Shown in pieces: positions 1-8,486 of a DNA stretch of 64,000 nucleotides; position 1 is the stretch's first letter, and every line of letters begins with the position of its first letter. The stretch lies in NCBI GenBank assembly GCA_002428445.1, contig DIWJ01000026.1, positions 73,311 through 137,310 on the forward strand, written 5' to 3'. The position numbers and the translations under genes were made by a program. The stretch is from Syntrophaceae bacterium UBA6109 (GTDB taxonomy: Bacteria > Desulfobacterota > Syntrophia > Syntrophales > UBA6109). A model generated the notes under the pieces. It did no database searches and had not been told where the DNA came from. It saw only the letters and a list, made by a program, of their open reading frames with translations.

Positions 1-1150
1 CCGGCGGCAGGGACCCGGGGATCACGGCGATCAGATTGCACTGGGGCATCCCCCGCCAGAGGAATTCCTGGCGGCGGGTTGAAATCCCCAGGAACCAGTA
101 TCTCTCTTCCAGATACTCGCTGAGCAGGCCCAGCTGATTGTCCGGATCGGCCCCGCTCTTGGCCTTGAACAGGACGCGGCGGCCGCTCAGGGGAAAGACC
201 GCCTCATTTTCGCCGTCCAGGGCCAGCATGTCCCGGCGATAGGCCGCGGTGAAATCGGCCGGCCACGCCTTGACGAACGCCGCACGTCCCGGGAGCGGCG
301 GAAGAGCCCGGTGGATTTCTTTCCATCCGATCCCGGCGGGCCAGGCGACGCCCTTTGCGGAGACCGAGAGGACAAAGACCACCGGCCTGCCGTTCAACCG
401 GACCGGCGCCGGTGTCTGGCGGCAGACTTCGCCGGGGACATCGCGCTGCTCGCGCAGCGCGCCCATGCGCTCCGTGGGGAGCCACGCAGGCGTGCCCGGA
501 AAAAGAGGGGCCTCGTCCGCCCGCGGCGTCCAGACGCAGTCGCCGAAGGCCGGCTTGTCGTACAGGCCGGGCAGGTCGGAAAAGTCGGAAAAAATCAGGG
601 CGAATTCCTTCGGATCGGCGGGATCGAGACGAACGGGAAGCATCGGCGGCGTCGTTTCTTCGGGGCCCGCATCCTCGAGCAGCACGGCGTCGAGCCACCT
701 CCAGGAGGATCGGGAATCGGCTGCGGCCCTGAAGCGGGCGAAGGTCCAGGTGAGGCGGCCGGCGTCGTCACGGGCCGGCCAGGCCTCGAACTCGATCCGC
801 TCTTCGGGACGAACAAGCCCCTTCCTGACGAGCGCGGCGCGGACGGCTTTCGCCTGCGTCTCGCCAAGGGGTTTGAGGAATCGGGGCAGAAGCGGACGCC
901 CGCGGTCGACCGGGGGAAGGCCGAGCTCCATCTCCCTGGGCGTGGCGCCCAGGTATACGGGCTGGCGGTGTTCGGAATAGGCTTCCATGTGCATCCACGG
1001 CGCCGGATCCGCGGCCAGCTCGGCCAGACTCCCGACAGGCGCGACAGGCGCTTCGGACGCCTGGATCCCCAGGCCGGGCAGAAGCAGCGCGAGGGCAAGC
1101 AGGAAAGATACGGCGATCCGGGACATCCGGCCCGGCCGGGTTTCATTCAT
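1..1150 (-). CDS. Exported protein, probable M28-family peptidase (N-terminal part, cut by window edge)
   Basis: One reading frame stays open from an ATG at 1150 down to base 1 (383 codons, no stop). It begins with a signal peptide: a short charged N-terminus (MNETRPGRMSR) followed by a leucine/alanine-rich core ending near GIQAS. The middle is a long extracytoplasmic region I do not recognise. The last visible part (ERYWFLGI...CNLIAVIPGS) resembles the lead-in of M28 zinc aminopeptidases, where an 'NVIA.IPG' strand precedes the metal-binding catalytic domain; that domain would lie outside the window. AAGGAG lies about 9 bases before the start, and the stop of the upstream gene (1152) is 1 base away, so the two genes are co-transcribed. 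The peptidase call rests on a short motif only. Confidence 0.5.
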   Translation of the reverse strand, partial: MNETRPGRMSRIAVSFLLALALLLPGLGIQASEAPVAPVGSLAELAADPAPWMHMEAYSEHRQPVYLGATPREMELGLPPVDRGRPLLPRFLKPLGETQAKAVRAALVRKGLVRPEERIEFEAWPARDDAGRLTWTFARFRAAADSRSSWRWLDAVLLEDAGPEETTPPMLPVRLDPADPKEFALIFSDFSDLPGLYDKPAFGDCVWTPRADEAPLFPGTPAWLPTERMGALREQRDVPGEVCRQTPAPVRLNGRPVVFVLSVSAKGVAWPAGIGWKEIHRALPPLPGRAAFVKAWPADFTAAYRRDMLALDGENEAVFPLSGRRVLFKAKSGADPDNQLGLLSEYLEERYWFLGISTRRQEFLWRGMPQCNLIAVIPGSLPP

Positions 1151-1151
1151 C

Positions 1152-1583
1152 TCAACTGCTCCTTTCATCCGAGTACAGGGGATCGTTGCCCGTTCTGCGG
1201 CAGAGCGAGCCGATGATCCGCTTGGCCAGTTCCGGGCTCTCGGCGATGAACTCAAAAAGGACCTCGTGCTCGATTTTCAGCAGCAGGCTGTCTTCCAAGG
1301 CTGTGGCCGAACTCGATCGTTCGCGGGGATCCAGGGCGCAACGCGTCCCGAAGGCGCGGCGTTCTTCAAGCTCCCGGAGCGTCTTTTCCCCGTCGTGAAT
1401 CCGGACCCGTCCGGAGGCCACGACGAACATGGCCGAGCTGTGTTCGCCCTTGGCCGCCACGGTCTGCCCCGCCGGGACATCCACTTCCTCGGCCGCGGCA
1501 GCCATTTCGGACAGCAACTCCCCGGACAGGCCGGAGAAGAAATCCACCTCGTTCAGGACCAGGGCCTTCTCGATGGTCAGCAT
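1152..1583 (-). CDS. Stand-alone cyclic nucleotide-binding domain protein
   Basis: 143 residues forming a single Crp/PKA-type cyclic nucleotide-binding beta-barrel: the N-terminal FSGLSGELLSEMA helix, 'VPAGQTVAAKGEHSSAMFVVASGRVRIHD' strands, a phosphate-binding-cassette region (RAFGTRCALDPRERSSSATAL) and the C-terminal helix. There is no helix-turn-helix, so it is not a transcription factor by itself. The start at 1583 is chosen because a strong AGGAGG precedes it and because it overlaps the end of the transporter gene as ATGCTGA, a classic translational-coupling arrangement. In relatives of the upstream transporter, a domain of this type can be fused to the HEAT tail; here it is a separate product and probably a regulatory partner. 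The cassette lacks an obvious canonical RxA pair, so cAMP binding itself is uncertain. Confidence 0.8.
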   Translation of the reverse strand: MLTIEKALVLNEVDFFSGLSGELLSEMAAAAEEVDVPAGQTVAAKGEHSSAMFVVASGRVRIHDGEKTLRELEERRAFGTRCALDPRERSSSATALEDSLLLKIEHEVLFEFIAESPELAKRIIGSLCRRTGNDPLYSDERSS

Positions 1584-4420
1584 GGCTCCTCCTTGCAGGG
1601 TGCCGGACGGTCGCTCCGGCGACTCCTGCGGGATGAAATTTCGGACAGGGCCCAAAGGGCGGTTTCGGCCAGAAGCGGGATGCGGACTTCCGCCATCCCG
1701 GACAGGAAAGCTTCGTAGACGGGATCGCCGCTCCTGCCCATCAGGTAAACGGCCACGGCTCTCGGCCAGGGGGACATCCAGGCATCCCCCTTGCCGGCCA
1801 CGGCCTCCAGAATCCGGGCGGGATCGATCTCGATGCCGCCGTAAACGCGGCCCAGCCGCTCCAGGCGCACATCCCTCGGCAGATCCTCAAGCAAGGGGAA
1901 AATCCGTTCCTTCAAGTTGCCGGGCAGGAAAGAATCGAGCATCTCCAAGGCATAGGCGTGGCGGGTCCTGTCGCCGCCGGTAATGCCCCTGCGGAGCCCT
2001 CCCCGGATCTGGACCGGCCCGAACAGCGAGGCCGCGGCCAATATCCGGTCCCGGCAGCGGATGTGTTCCTCTTCAAGCGCCCTTCGAAGCAGATCGAAGT
2101 CCCCGCCGGGCGGCAACGCCTTGAGACAGCTCAGAAACCAGGCCGCCAGGAACGACTCCTTCCCCATGAGGCCGCTCAGCAGCTGCTTGTCATCGGGGTT
2201 TTCCGGATGGTAACCTAGGGATTCGAGCCGGTTCAGGATCAGGTTGCGGGCAACGGCATCCGGATGGAAAAGATACTCCGTCAGGAAGGGTACGGCGACC
2301 GCCGGGGACATCAGAGAAACAGCCCTCAGGACGCCCAGCACCGCATCCTGCGGCGAATCGGGGTCGGAGACGATCGCAGAGAGATCCGTCAATGCCGCCT
2401 CCCCCAGGGAGGCCAGGGCCCGGATCGCCCGGTGACGGGTATCGGGACGGTTCAGGAAGGGCAGAATCGTCGGGAGAAGCCTGGGATGCGCGATCTTTTC
2501 CGCCGCCGCCAGGGCTTCCCGGCGGACATCGGCGGACGGATCCTGGAGCAGGCCGCGCAGAGGACGGTACATGGACGAGACTCCGACCGTGCCCAGGATG
2601 CCGGCCGCGGCCCGCCGGTCGCCGGGGTCCGGCGACTTGAGCATTCCCATGAACTTCTCCCCCGAGGCGACGATCCCCTCAATCCCGCAGTGCTTCTGCA
2701 GACCGCTGACGGCCGCGCGGGCCAGGTCCCTGTCCGGACTCTCCAGAAGACCTGCCAGCGTGTCCACGGCCCCCGCTTCATCCATGGAGGCATAGGCCAG
2801 CACCGCGGCCGCGCGCACCGAGGGGTCTGCAGTCTCGTCCTGCATGATCGCCCGCACACGGGGCAGGGCGGCGGGGACCCTGATGCGTTCCAGCCTGGCA
2901 AGGACTTCCTTGAGCACCTCGGGAGCGGGATGGGAAAGCAGTTCCGGCAGGTATTCCGGAAGATCGCGAGGCGCGTTCCTCTCCGCCAGGCTCAGGGCAT
3001 AGAGAACTTCGCCCGGATGCCTGCTCTTCAGGAAGTCCAGCAGCAGGCGCCGGCCGCTTTCATCCCATACCTGCTTTTCGGAAGGCCCCAGACGGCGTTT
3101 CTTCAGGGCCTCCATGAGCACATCCAGGTACTTTTCCCGGACGGAAAAGGTCAGGGCCATCTGGATGCACAGGATGACGATCGTGATCACGGCCACGCTG
3201 GCCGCGTCGACTTCGAAATAGAGCTGCCCCAGCAGCAACAGCGCCCCGCCGATCATTGCCGCACTCGGTTCGGCCCGCGTCAGGACCGAACTCTGGACGG
3301 CGAAGCGCTTGGCCGGCGGCAGCGGCTGGTAGAGGACCTGAAAGGCCGGATCGTGGATGGCGTTGCGGAGGATGTAGTCGTACATCTTGCAGCCGATCGT
3401 CATCGCGAACATGGCGAGGCCGACCCTGGGAACGATGCCCAGCGTCCCCGAGGACATGGCGACGCTGCCCAGCAGCACTCCCGCGGGCAGAAGGAACAAG
3501 GCCTTCAGAATGCCGATCCGATCCAGGATCCTGCCGGTGAAGAAGGTCTGGACGATCATGTTCACGGCACTGCCGACGGCAAAGAAGACGCCCAGAAAAC
3601 TGGCCATGGCATCCAGGTTGTCGGCGTAGTGTTTCTCCACCTGGTTGCTGAAGGCCATGTCCATCACGTAGAACACCATCAGGGAAAGCCCCCAGATCAG
3701 GTGCAGGGGAAGGGCGTAGCGGTCCCGCAGCATCTCTCCGAGTTTGGGCGCCGGAGTTTCCGATTCCGCGGCGACGGTCCGGGGCCCCGTTTCCTTGAAG
3801 GCCCTGGCGACCAGGATGGTGAAGACAACCGAACCGAGCAGACCCAGGGCGGCAACCAGGATCAGATTGACCGAGCCGATGATCGATACCAGGACGGGGG
3901 TGATGAAACCCGCCACGATGTCGGCCGCGAACTCGCCGGCGCCGATCAGGCCGAAGAGGCGCTTGGCCTGGCGGGTATCGAAGAGCTGGCCGAACAGGCC
4001 CCAGATGCTCATATAGGTCAGGGTGGAATAGGCCACCGACCACACCGCCAGGAAGGCGGCCGGGCCCTTGACATAGCCGGCGAACAGCCATCCTCTGGCG
4101 CCGAGCAGGGTCAGCAGCAGGGCGATCAGCGTCCAGACGACGAGCCTGGCCGGAGAAACCTTGTGCTGCATCCAGTTGTAAGCGCTGCCGGCGAGTATGA
4201 CGGCCAGGGCTCCGCCGATATACGTGTAAGCCAGGTCCTGCGCCGCAAACGCGTTCAGGAAAAGCGAATGGGAGGCCGTGAAGAGGTAGACGTTGGAAAC
4301 GCCGTGGCAAAAGGTCACGACGAGGGCGAGGATCGTGACCTTGATCTCATTGTTTTTTACGTCCAGCAGGGTCTGAATTCTTTTCATCAAAGCTGAGCCG
4401 GAACCCGGTTGATTCCCCAT
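1577..4420 (-). CDS. Npt1/Npt2-type nucleotide transporter-like membrane protein with HEAT-repeat tail
   Basis: 947 residues. The first ~430 contain about twelve hydrophobic segments with the layout of the ATP/ADP translocase (Npt/Tlc) family, an MFS relative (e.g. VTILALVVTFCHGVSNVYLF, YIGGALAVILAG, LFGLIGAGEFAADIVAGFITP). After a basic linker near residue 440 comes a soluble region of roughly 480 residues made of HEAT-like helical pairs (LPRVRAIMQDETADPSVRAAAVLAYASMDEAG and similar units). Obligate parasites use such carriers to import ATP, but free-living deltaproteobacteria carry HEAT-tailed versions of unknown substrate, so transport of nucleotides is an inference. It is the first gene of a minus-strand operon with the cyclic-nucleotide-binding protein and the peptidase. 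The start has a GAGG about 8 bases upstream; an internal Met at 4387 is an alternative that begins closer to the membrane domain. Confidence 0.8.
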   Translation of the reverse strand: MGNQPGSGSALMKRIQTLLDVKNNEIKVTILALVVTFCHGVSNVYLFTASHSLFLNAFAAQDLAYTYIGGALAVILAGSAYNWMQHKVSPARLVVWTLIALLLTLLGARGWLFAGYVKGPAAFLAVWSVAYSTLTYMSIWGLFGQLFDTRQAKRLFGLIGAGEFAADIVAGFITPVLVSIIGSVNLILVAALGLLGSVVFTILVARAFKETGPRTVAAESETPAPKLGEMLRDRYALPLHLIWGLSLMVFYVMDMAFSNQVEKHYADNLDAMASFLGVFFAVGSAVNMIVQTFFTGRILDRIGILKALFLLPAGVLLGSVAMSSGTLGIVPRVGLAMFAMTIGCKMYDYILRNAIHDPAFQVLYQPLPPAKRFAVQSSVLTRAEPSAAMIGGALLLLGQLYFEVDAASVAVITIVILCIQMALTFSVREKYLDVLMEALKKRRLGPSEKQVWDESGRRLLLDFLKSRHPGEVLYALSLAERNAPRDLPEYLPELLSHPAPEVLKEVLARLERIRVPAALPRVRAIMQDETADPSVRAAAVLAYASMDEAGAVDTLAGLLESPDRDLARAAVSGLQKHCGIEGIVASGEKFMGMLKSPDPGDRRAAAGILGTVGVSSMYRPLRGLLQDPSADVRREALAAAEKIAHPRLLPTILPFLNRPDTRHRAIRALASLGEAALTDLSAIVSDPDSPQDAVLGVLRAVSLMSPAVAVPFLTEYLFHPDAVARNLILNRLESLGYHPENPDDKQLLSGLMGKESFLAAWFLSCLKALPPGGDFDLLRRALEEEHIRCRDRILAAASLFGPVQIRGGLRRGITGGDRTRHAYALEMLDSFLPGNLKERIFPLLEDLPRDVRLERLGRVYGGIEIDPARILEAVAGKGDAWMSPWPRAVAVYLMGRSGDPVYEAFLSGMAEVRIPLLAETALWALSEISSRRSRRSDRPAPCKEEPC

Positions 4421-4747
4421 GCATGGACCTCAGGAATTCCGCTTGGAGGGCGCCCTTCTCTTCCGCCGGGAGGGGCGCTTCCAACACAGAGAAGTCACCC
4501 CGCTATGGCGCGGAGTTCGGCGTATTTCCCATGGACGGCAGGCGGGTGTCAAGGCGGATTCGCGGAAGTGGCAGTTTGAACATGCACACCGCCTGAGGGA
4601 AAAAGCGATTACGCGTGGAATATTGGACGCATCAAGATTATCATCGGTCAAATTCTCTTTTAATAGCAAAGATTTGCATTGAATCCGCTTCCCTTTTTTG
4701 CTACGTATACGGCCACCACGTAAACCGTCATCCTATCATTCGACATT
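4421..4747 (+). other. Intergenic region between divergent genes
   Basis: 327 bases without a convincing gene; the short open frames on either strand have no recognisable protein features. Base composition shifts here from the GC-rich transporter gene to the AT-richer accessory patch, most visibly after 4600. The promoters for the leftward transporter operon and the rightward DUF3800 gene must lie in it, but I see no clear -35/-10 pair. Confidence 0.5.
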
Positions 4748-5611
4748 TTGGAGGAAACGGACCTGCCTGGTTTCCCTGAAGATCAAAAATCAATCCGATA
4801 CTATTTTGTCGACGAGGCCGGCGACGCGACTCTTTTCGACAGAAGAGGCCGGTCTATTATCGGAGACGCAGGCTGTTCGCGCTATTTCATTCTTGGCCTT
4901 CTCGATGTCGCAGATCCAACAGCATTGATGAAAGCGTTGATCGATTTGAGAAGCAGGCTGCTTTTGGATCCCTATTTTTCCGGTGTACCATCCATGCAAC
5001 CCAAGACAAGAAAGACGTCCTTGGCCTTTCATGCCAAGGACGATCTTCCCGAGGTCCGGCGTGAAGTTTTTTCATTGCTGATAAAACATGATCTTCGTTT
5101 TTTTGCCGTAGTCCGCGACAAAAGCAAAGTGCTTGCCTATGTTCGCCAGAGAAACCTGGCGGATTCTTCCTATCGTTACCATCCCAATGAACTCTACGAC
5201 TACCTTGTGCGGAGTCTCTTCAAGGACCGTCTTCATAAAGATGACGAGTACCAGATCTGTTTTGCTCGGAGAGGAAAATCAGATAGAACGGAAGCCCTGG
5301 CAGCGGCTTTAGAGGCGGCGAGAAAGAAATTCACGGAGAAATGGGGGATTGAAAGCACGGCTCCAATGATTGTGCGTCCTTGCTCTTCATACGACCAAGC
5401 GGGATTGCAGGCGGCCGACTATTTTCTATGGGCATTGCAGCGTTTTTACGAAAGATCGGAAGACAGATTTTTGAATTTCTTGTGGCAGGCTTTTCGTTTG
5501 GTTCACGACGATGATAATCGGAGGACAAAATACGGCGAATACTATACGCAAAAAAAGCCGCTCACATTGGCGGCTTTGAAGAATTGTGCCGGGGATATAG
5601 GAGCTTCCTGA
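4748..5611 (+). CDS. DUF3800 domain protein
   Basis: 287 residues. The N-terminal strand YYFVDEAGD (residues ~18-26) and the C-terminal YDQAGLQAADYFLWALQRFYE are the two signature segments of DUF3800, a family with conserved acidic residues and an RNase H-like fold predicted; it is common in mobile or defence-associated regions and has no established reaction. I see the acidic motif near the N-terminus and the QAADY motif near residue 220, so the domain is complete. A TTG start at 4748 is the only one that keeps the first motif, as no ATG lies between it and the domain. Codon use is AT-richer than the flanking genes, consistent with horizontal transfer. The next two genes are restriction- and nuclease-related, which supports an accessory or defence context. 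Confidence 0.75.
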   Translation: MEETDLPGFPEDQKSIRYYFVDEAGDATLFDRRGRSIIGDAGCSRYFILGLLDVADPTALMKALIDLRSRLLLDPYFSGVPSMQPKTRKTSLAFHAKDDLPEVRREVFSLLIKHDLRFFAVVRDKSKVLAYVRQRNLADSSYRYHPNELYDYLVRSLFKDRLHKDDEYQICFARRGKSDRTEALAAALEAARKKFTEKWGIESTAPMIVRPCSSYDQAGLQAADYFLWALQRFYERSEDRFLNFLWQAFRLVHDDDNRRTKYGEYYTQKKPLTLAALKNCAGDIGAS

Positions 5612-5726
5612 TGCTGCAGAAAACTCACACGGCATGGAGCCGAATTTCGTCCCTCGGTGGGAAAACGGTAAGCGTATTATAATGGATTGTCAAGAAAAAG
5701 TTCCGAAAGGTTAACATAAGGACAAC

Positions 5727-6026
5727 GTGTTGCCCGAATATCTCTCCCTTTTCTTGAACGGCGTTGCCGGAAACATTCAGGCCGTACAATGGGCGCGTGG
5801 CGGGGCCCTCCACAGCATCATGCAAGATGACTTGGGCTGCTTTCTGATTCCATTGGCGCCAAGACCCAAGCAGGAGTTGCTGGGGGGCTTGGCCTTGCAA
5901 GCAGAATCTGCCCGCAAGCGCGCTCGTCTCTTGCTGGAGCAAGCGAAGCGCGCAGTTGAGATCGCAATTGAAGAGAATGAAGATGCAGCCATGAAATTTC
6001 TGAAACAATCTCAGGAGGCGTTGTGA
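5727..6026 (+). pseudogene. Truncated type I restriction specificity subunit (HsdS) remnant
   Basis: 99 codons starting in the pattern LPEYLSLFLNGVAGNIQAVQWARGGALHSIMQDDLGCFLIPLAP, which is typical of the end of an HsdS target-recognition domain, followed by the long helix (QAESARKRARLLLEQAKRAVEIAIEEN) that forms the HsdS conserved spacer. A full HsdS has about 400 residues and two recognition domains; here an in-frame TAA at 5712 ends the homology on the left and nothing recognisable precedes it. No HsdM or HsdR gene is present nearby. The GTG at 5727 could start a small protein, but a decayed remnant is the simpler reading. Its stop overlaps the ATG of the next gene (TGATG), so the original gene was an operon partner of that nuclease. 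Confidence 0.65.
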
Positions 6027-6946
6027 TGGGCGACATCAAGATCTTCAGGCTTGCAGGAAATGTTGTAACTGAAATCGGAGGCGCCTCTGCCGATATTGAA
6101 AAATCTCTGCAAGACCTCATTGAAAAGAACTTGGAGACATTTTTCGGCATCCGCTTCCTCGCCACTGAACACTCAACAGGCAAGGCGCATGGCGGGCGCA
6201 TCGATTCCCTCGGCATCGACGAAAACGGCTGCCCCGTCATCGTCGAATACAAGCGGACGGTGAATGAGAACGTCATCAACCAGGGACTTTTTTACGTGGA
6301 TTGGCTCATGGATCATCAAGCCGATTTCAAGCTTCTGGTTCAGGAGCGGTTTGGTCCCAAGAATGCGGCGGCTATCGCCTGGTCTAGCCCCAGGTTGCTG
6401 TGCATCGCCGGCGATTTCACTAAATACGACACTCATGCCGTCGGGCAGATGAATCGCAACATCGAGCTGGTCCGATACCGGCTTTACGGCAAGGACCTTA
6501 TTCTCTTTGAGCTTGTGAATGCCGCGTCGTCCGATAAAATCGAAGCCAAGAGCAACAATAAGAAAAAGAAAGGAAAAGCGGCCTATAAAACCGTCAGTGA
6601 ATTCTTGGCGCAATCCGATGATGCATTAAAGGAGCTTTTCGAGACGGTGAAACATTACCTGATGGCCATAGGCGATGATGTGCAGTTGAAAACCATGCTG
6701 TATTATTGCGCCTTCAAACGAATGAAAAACTTCGCCTGCGTTGAAGTTCATCCCACAGCCCAAAAGATTCTTGTCTTCGTGAAAATCGATCCTGAGTCCG
6801 TCGATCTTCAGAACAATAAAGGGTTTCTCAGGGACGTACGCAAGATCGGCCATTTCGGCACGGGCGATCTGGAAATTACGATCAGCTCCAAGAACGATTT
6901 TGAGAAAGCAGAACCTCTTTTCCTGAAAAGCTACGAACTCAGTTAG
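6026..6946 (+). CDS. NucS/DUF91-like nuclease-fold protein with DUF5655-type C-terminus
   Basis: 306 residues. The N-terminal half has the PD-(D/E)xK nuclease pattern seen in DUF91/NucS-like proteins: an N-terminal helix (IEKSLQDLIEKNLETFFGIRFLA), then GRIDSLGIDENGCPVIVEYKR, in which D and the ExK pair are the likely metal-binding and catalytic residues (about residues 59-76). A lysine-rich linker (SNNKKKKGK) near residue 180 leads to a C-terminal DUF5655-like domain (VEVHPTAQKILVFVKIDPES...). The ATG at 6026 is preferred over the GTG one codon earlier because AGGAGG lies at the right distance. It overlaps the HsdS remnant. Substrate and role (repair or defence) are not known. Confidence 0.7.
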   Translation: MGDIKIFRLAGNVVTEIGGASADIEKSLQDLIEKNLETFFGIRFLATEHSTGKAHGGRIDSLGIDENGCPVIVEYKRTVNENVINQGLFYVDWLMDHQADFKLLVQERFGPKNAAAIAWSSPRLLCIAGDFTKYDTHAVGQMNRNIELVRYRLYGKDLILFELVNAASSDKIEAKSNNKKKKGKAAYKTVSEFLAQSDDALKELFETVKHYLMAIGDDVQLKTMLYYCAFKRMKNFACVEVHPTAQKILVFVKIDPESVDLQNNKGFLRDVRKIGHFGTGDLEITISSKNDFEKAEPLFLKSYELS

Positions 6947-7055
6947 ACCGTCGGATCGCCATGCCGCTGGCCACTGAACATTCCTCATAAGCGCAGAGAA
7001 ACCCTAAGCGGGATAGTGTCCCCCCGGGATTTGCTCTTTTCCGGCGAATATTGTA

Positions 7056-8486
7056 ATGGTTCCGATCATGAAAAAGACGAAAACGGACTTCGCCGGCGTA
7101 TACCGGGGCGTGGCGCTGATCGCCGACCCCGTCCACCAGTACGCGTCCTTCACGGTTCCCGTCCAGGGACAGTCCGGCGAGTATACGGAAAAGGATCTGA
7201 TCGACTCGCCCTGGATGCAGCGTCTGCGCAGGATCTACCAGCTCCAGAGCGCCCGCTGGGTGTATCCGGCCGCCGAACATTCGCGCTTCCAGCATTCGCT
7301 GGGAACGATGCATGTCGCCGGCGAATTCGGCCGCTACCTGTATCCCGGTCTCCGCGAGGTCTGCCCGGACGCGCCCTCCGAAAGCTTCGTCGAGGAACTG
7401 CTCCGCGTTGCCGGTCTCCTGCACGATGTCGGACACGGACCGTACGGCCATTTCTTCGACGATCATTTTCTCGACCGCTACGGGATCACCCACGAAGACC
7501 TGGGCCAGCAGATCATTGTCCGGAAGCTTGGCCGCGTGCTCCAGGGCATCCGCCGCAGCCCTTCTGGCTCTTTCGCGCGGGGCGAGCGCATCGATCCGCG
7601 CGACGTCGCTTATCTCATCAAGATGCCCCGGCGCGACGGCGGCAAGCGGCCGCGCTGGCTGCAACTGCTGCGGCAGCTCTTCTCCGGCATCTACACCGTC
7701 GACAATCTCGATTACGTCCAGCGCGACGCCTACATGACCGGCTTTTCGCTGGACATGGTGGATATCCCGCGCCTGCGCTTCTACACCTTCTTCTCCCCGG
7801 CGGGCCTCACGCTCCACCAGGCGGGCATCTCCGCCCTCAGCCGCTTTCTCAACGCGAGACTGAACCTTTACGGGAACGTGTATTTTCACCGCACGACGCG
7901 CGCCCTTGACCTCCACCTGCAGGAGATATTCCGCGAGACCATGGACATCCTCCTGCCTTCAGACCCCTCGAAGGACCTCGATGCCTATCTGAAAATCGAC
8001 GAATGGCGCCTCTTCAGCGAAGTCGACACATGGAAAGGCCGCGGGGACGCGAAGCGCAAGCGCCTCGCCCGGCAATGGGAAACGTTGAACAACCGTGCGG
8101 TGAAGTGGAAGATGTCCTTTTCGACGGAGATTTCCATCGACCGTATCCAGCGCGGTACCGGCGTTGCCTCCGCCGCCGACTATGAGCGCCGCATCCGCGC
8201 CTTCCTGCCCGCGGGACTGAGAAAGCTCCCCTTCCGCGTGGATCTGGCCACTCAGGACCCCCGGCCGCTCAACCCGATGGCCGAGTCCGAGAAGCGCGTC
8301 AACATCTTCAATCCCTCCACGGGCACGATATCCCCCGAACCGCTGCGGGAAATCTACCGCTTCATCCCCGCACGGGTGGTCCACCTGCGCGTCTTCTGCC
8401 TGAACCACGATTCCGACGGTCCTGTCAGTACGGCCGCCGAGAAGGCGCTGGAGGAGATCGAGGGGGCCTCGGCGACGAACATATGA
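7056..8486 (+). CDS. HD-superfamily phosphohydrolase (dNTP triphosphohydrolase-like)
   Basis: 476 residues. The N-terminal half has the dGTPase/SAMHD1-like HD arrangement: LIDSPWMQRLRRIYQL, HSRFQHSLGTMHVA, the metal-binding LLHDVGHGPYGHFFDDHF (near residues 120-138) and TVDNLDYVQRDAYMTGF. These residues bind metal and cleave phosphate esters; dNTP hydrolysis is the best-known activity of the group, but other nucleotide substrates occur. The C-terminal half is unassigned. The stop overlaps the ATG of the anaerobic ribonucleotide reductase (ATGA), so the two are made together; that suggests a role in balancing dNTP pools. No clear Shine-Dalgarno distinguishes the ATG at 7056 from a second one at 7068. 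Confidence 0.85.
   Translation: MVPIMKKTKTDFAGVYRGVALIADPVHQYASFTVPVQGQSGEYTEKDLIDSPWMQRLRRIYQLQSARWVYPAAEHSRFQHSLGTMHVAGEFGRYLYPGLREVCPDAPSESFVEELLRVAGLLHDVGHGPYGHFFDDHFLDRYGITHEDLGQQIIVRKLGRVLQGIRRSPSGSFARGERIDPRDVAYLIKMPRRDGGKRPRWLQLLRQLFSGIYTVDNLDYVQRDAYMTGFSLDMVDIPRLRFYTFFSPAGLTLHQAGISALSRFLNARLNLYGNVYFHRTTRALDLHLQEIFRETMDILLPSDPSKDLDAYLKIDEWRLFSEVDTWKGRGDAKRKRLARQWETLNNRAVKWKMSFSTEISIDRIQRGTGVASAADYERRIRAFLPAGLRKLPFRVDLATQDPRPLNPMAESEKRVNIFNPSTGTISPEPLREIYRFIPARVVHLRVFCLNHDSDGPVSTAAEKALEEIEGASATNI

Noticed and set aside
595..1146. 183-codon minus-strand frame in the first kilobase
   Set aside because: It is a frame shifted relative to the signal-peptide-bearing frame that runs unbroken to the window edge and overlaps properly with the upstream operon.
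1577..1583. Frameshift splitting a fused transporter/cyclic-nucleotide-binding gene
   Set aside because: A strong AGGAGG precedes the second ATG and the ATGCTGA overlap is a normal coupling junction, so two genes are the simpler reading; a sequence check is still worthwhile.
2264..4396. 710-codon open frame on the plus strand
   Set aside because: It lies antisense to the Npt-type transporter and has a Gln/Gly/Arg/His-rich composition typical of a shadow frame in GC-rich DNA; no domain can be seen.
4419..4682. Possible small genes in the 4421-4747 interval
   Set aside because: The short frames on both strands have no ribosome site, domain or composition typical of this genome.
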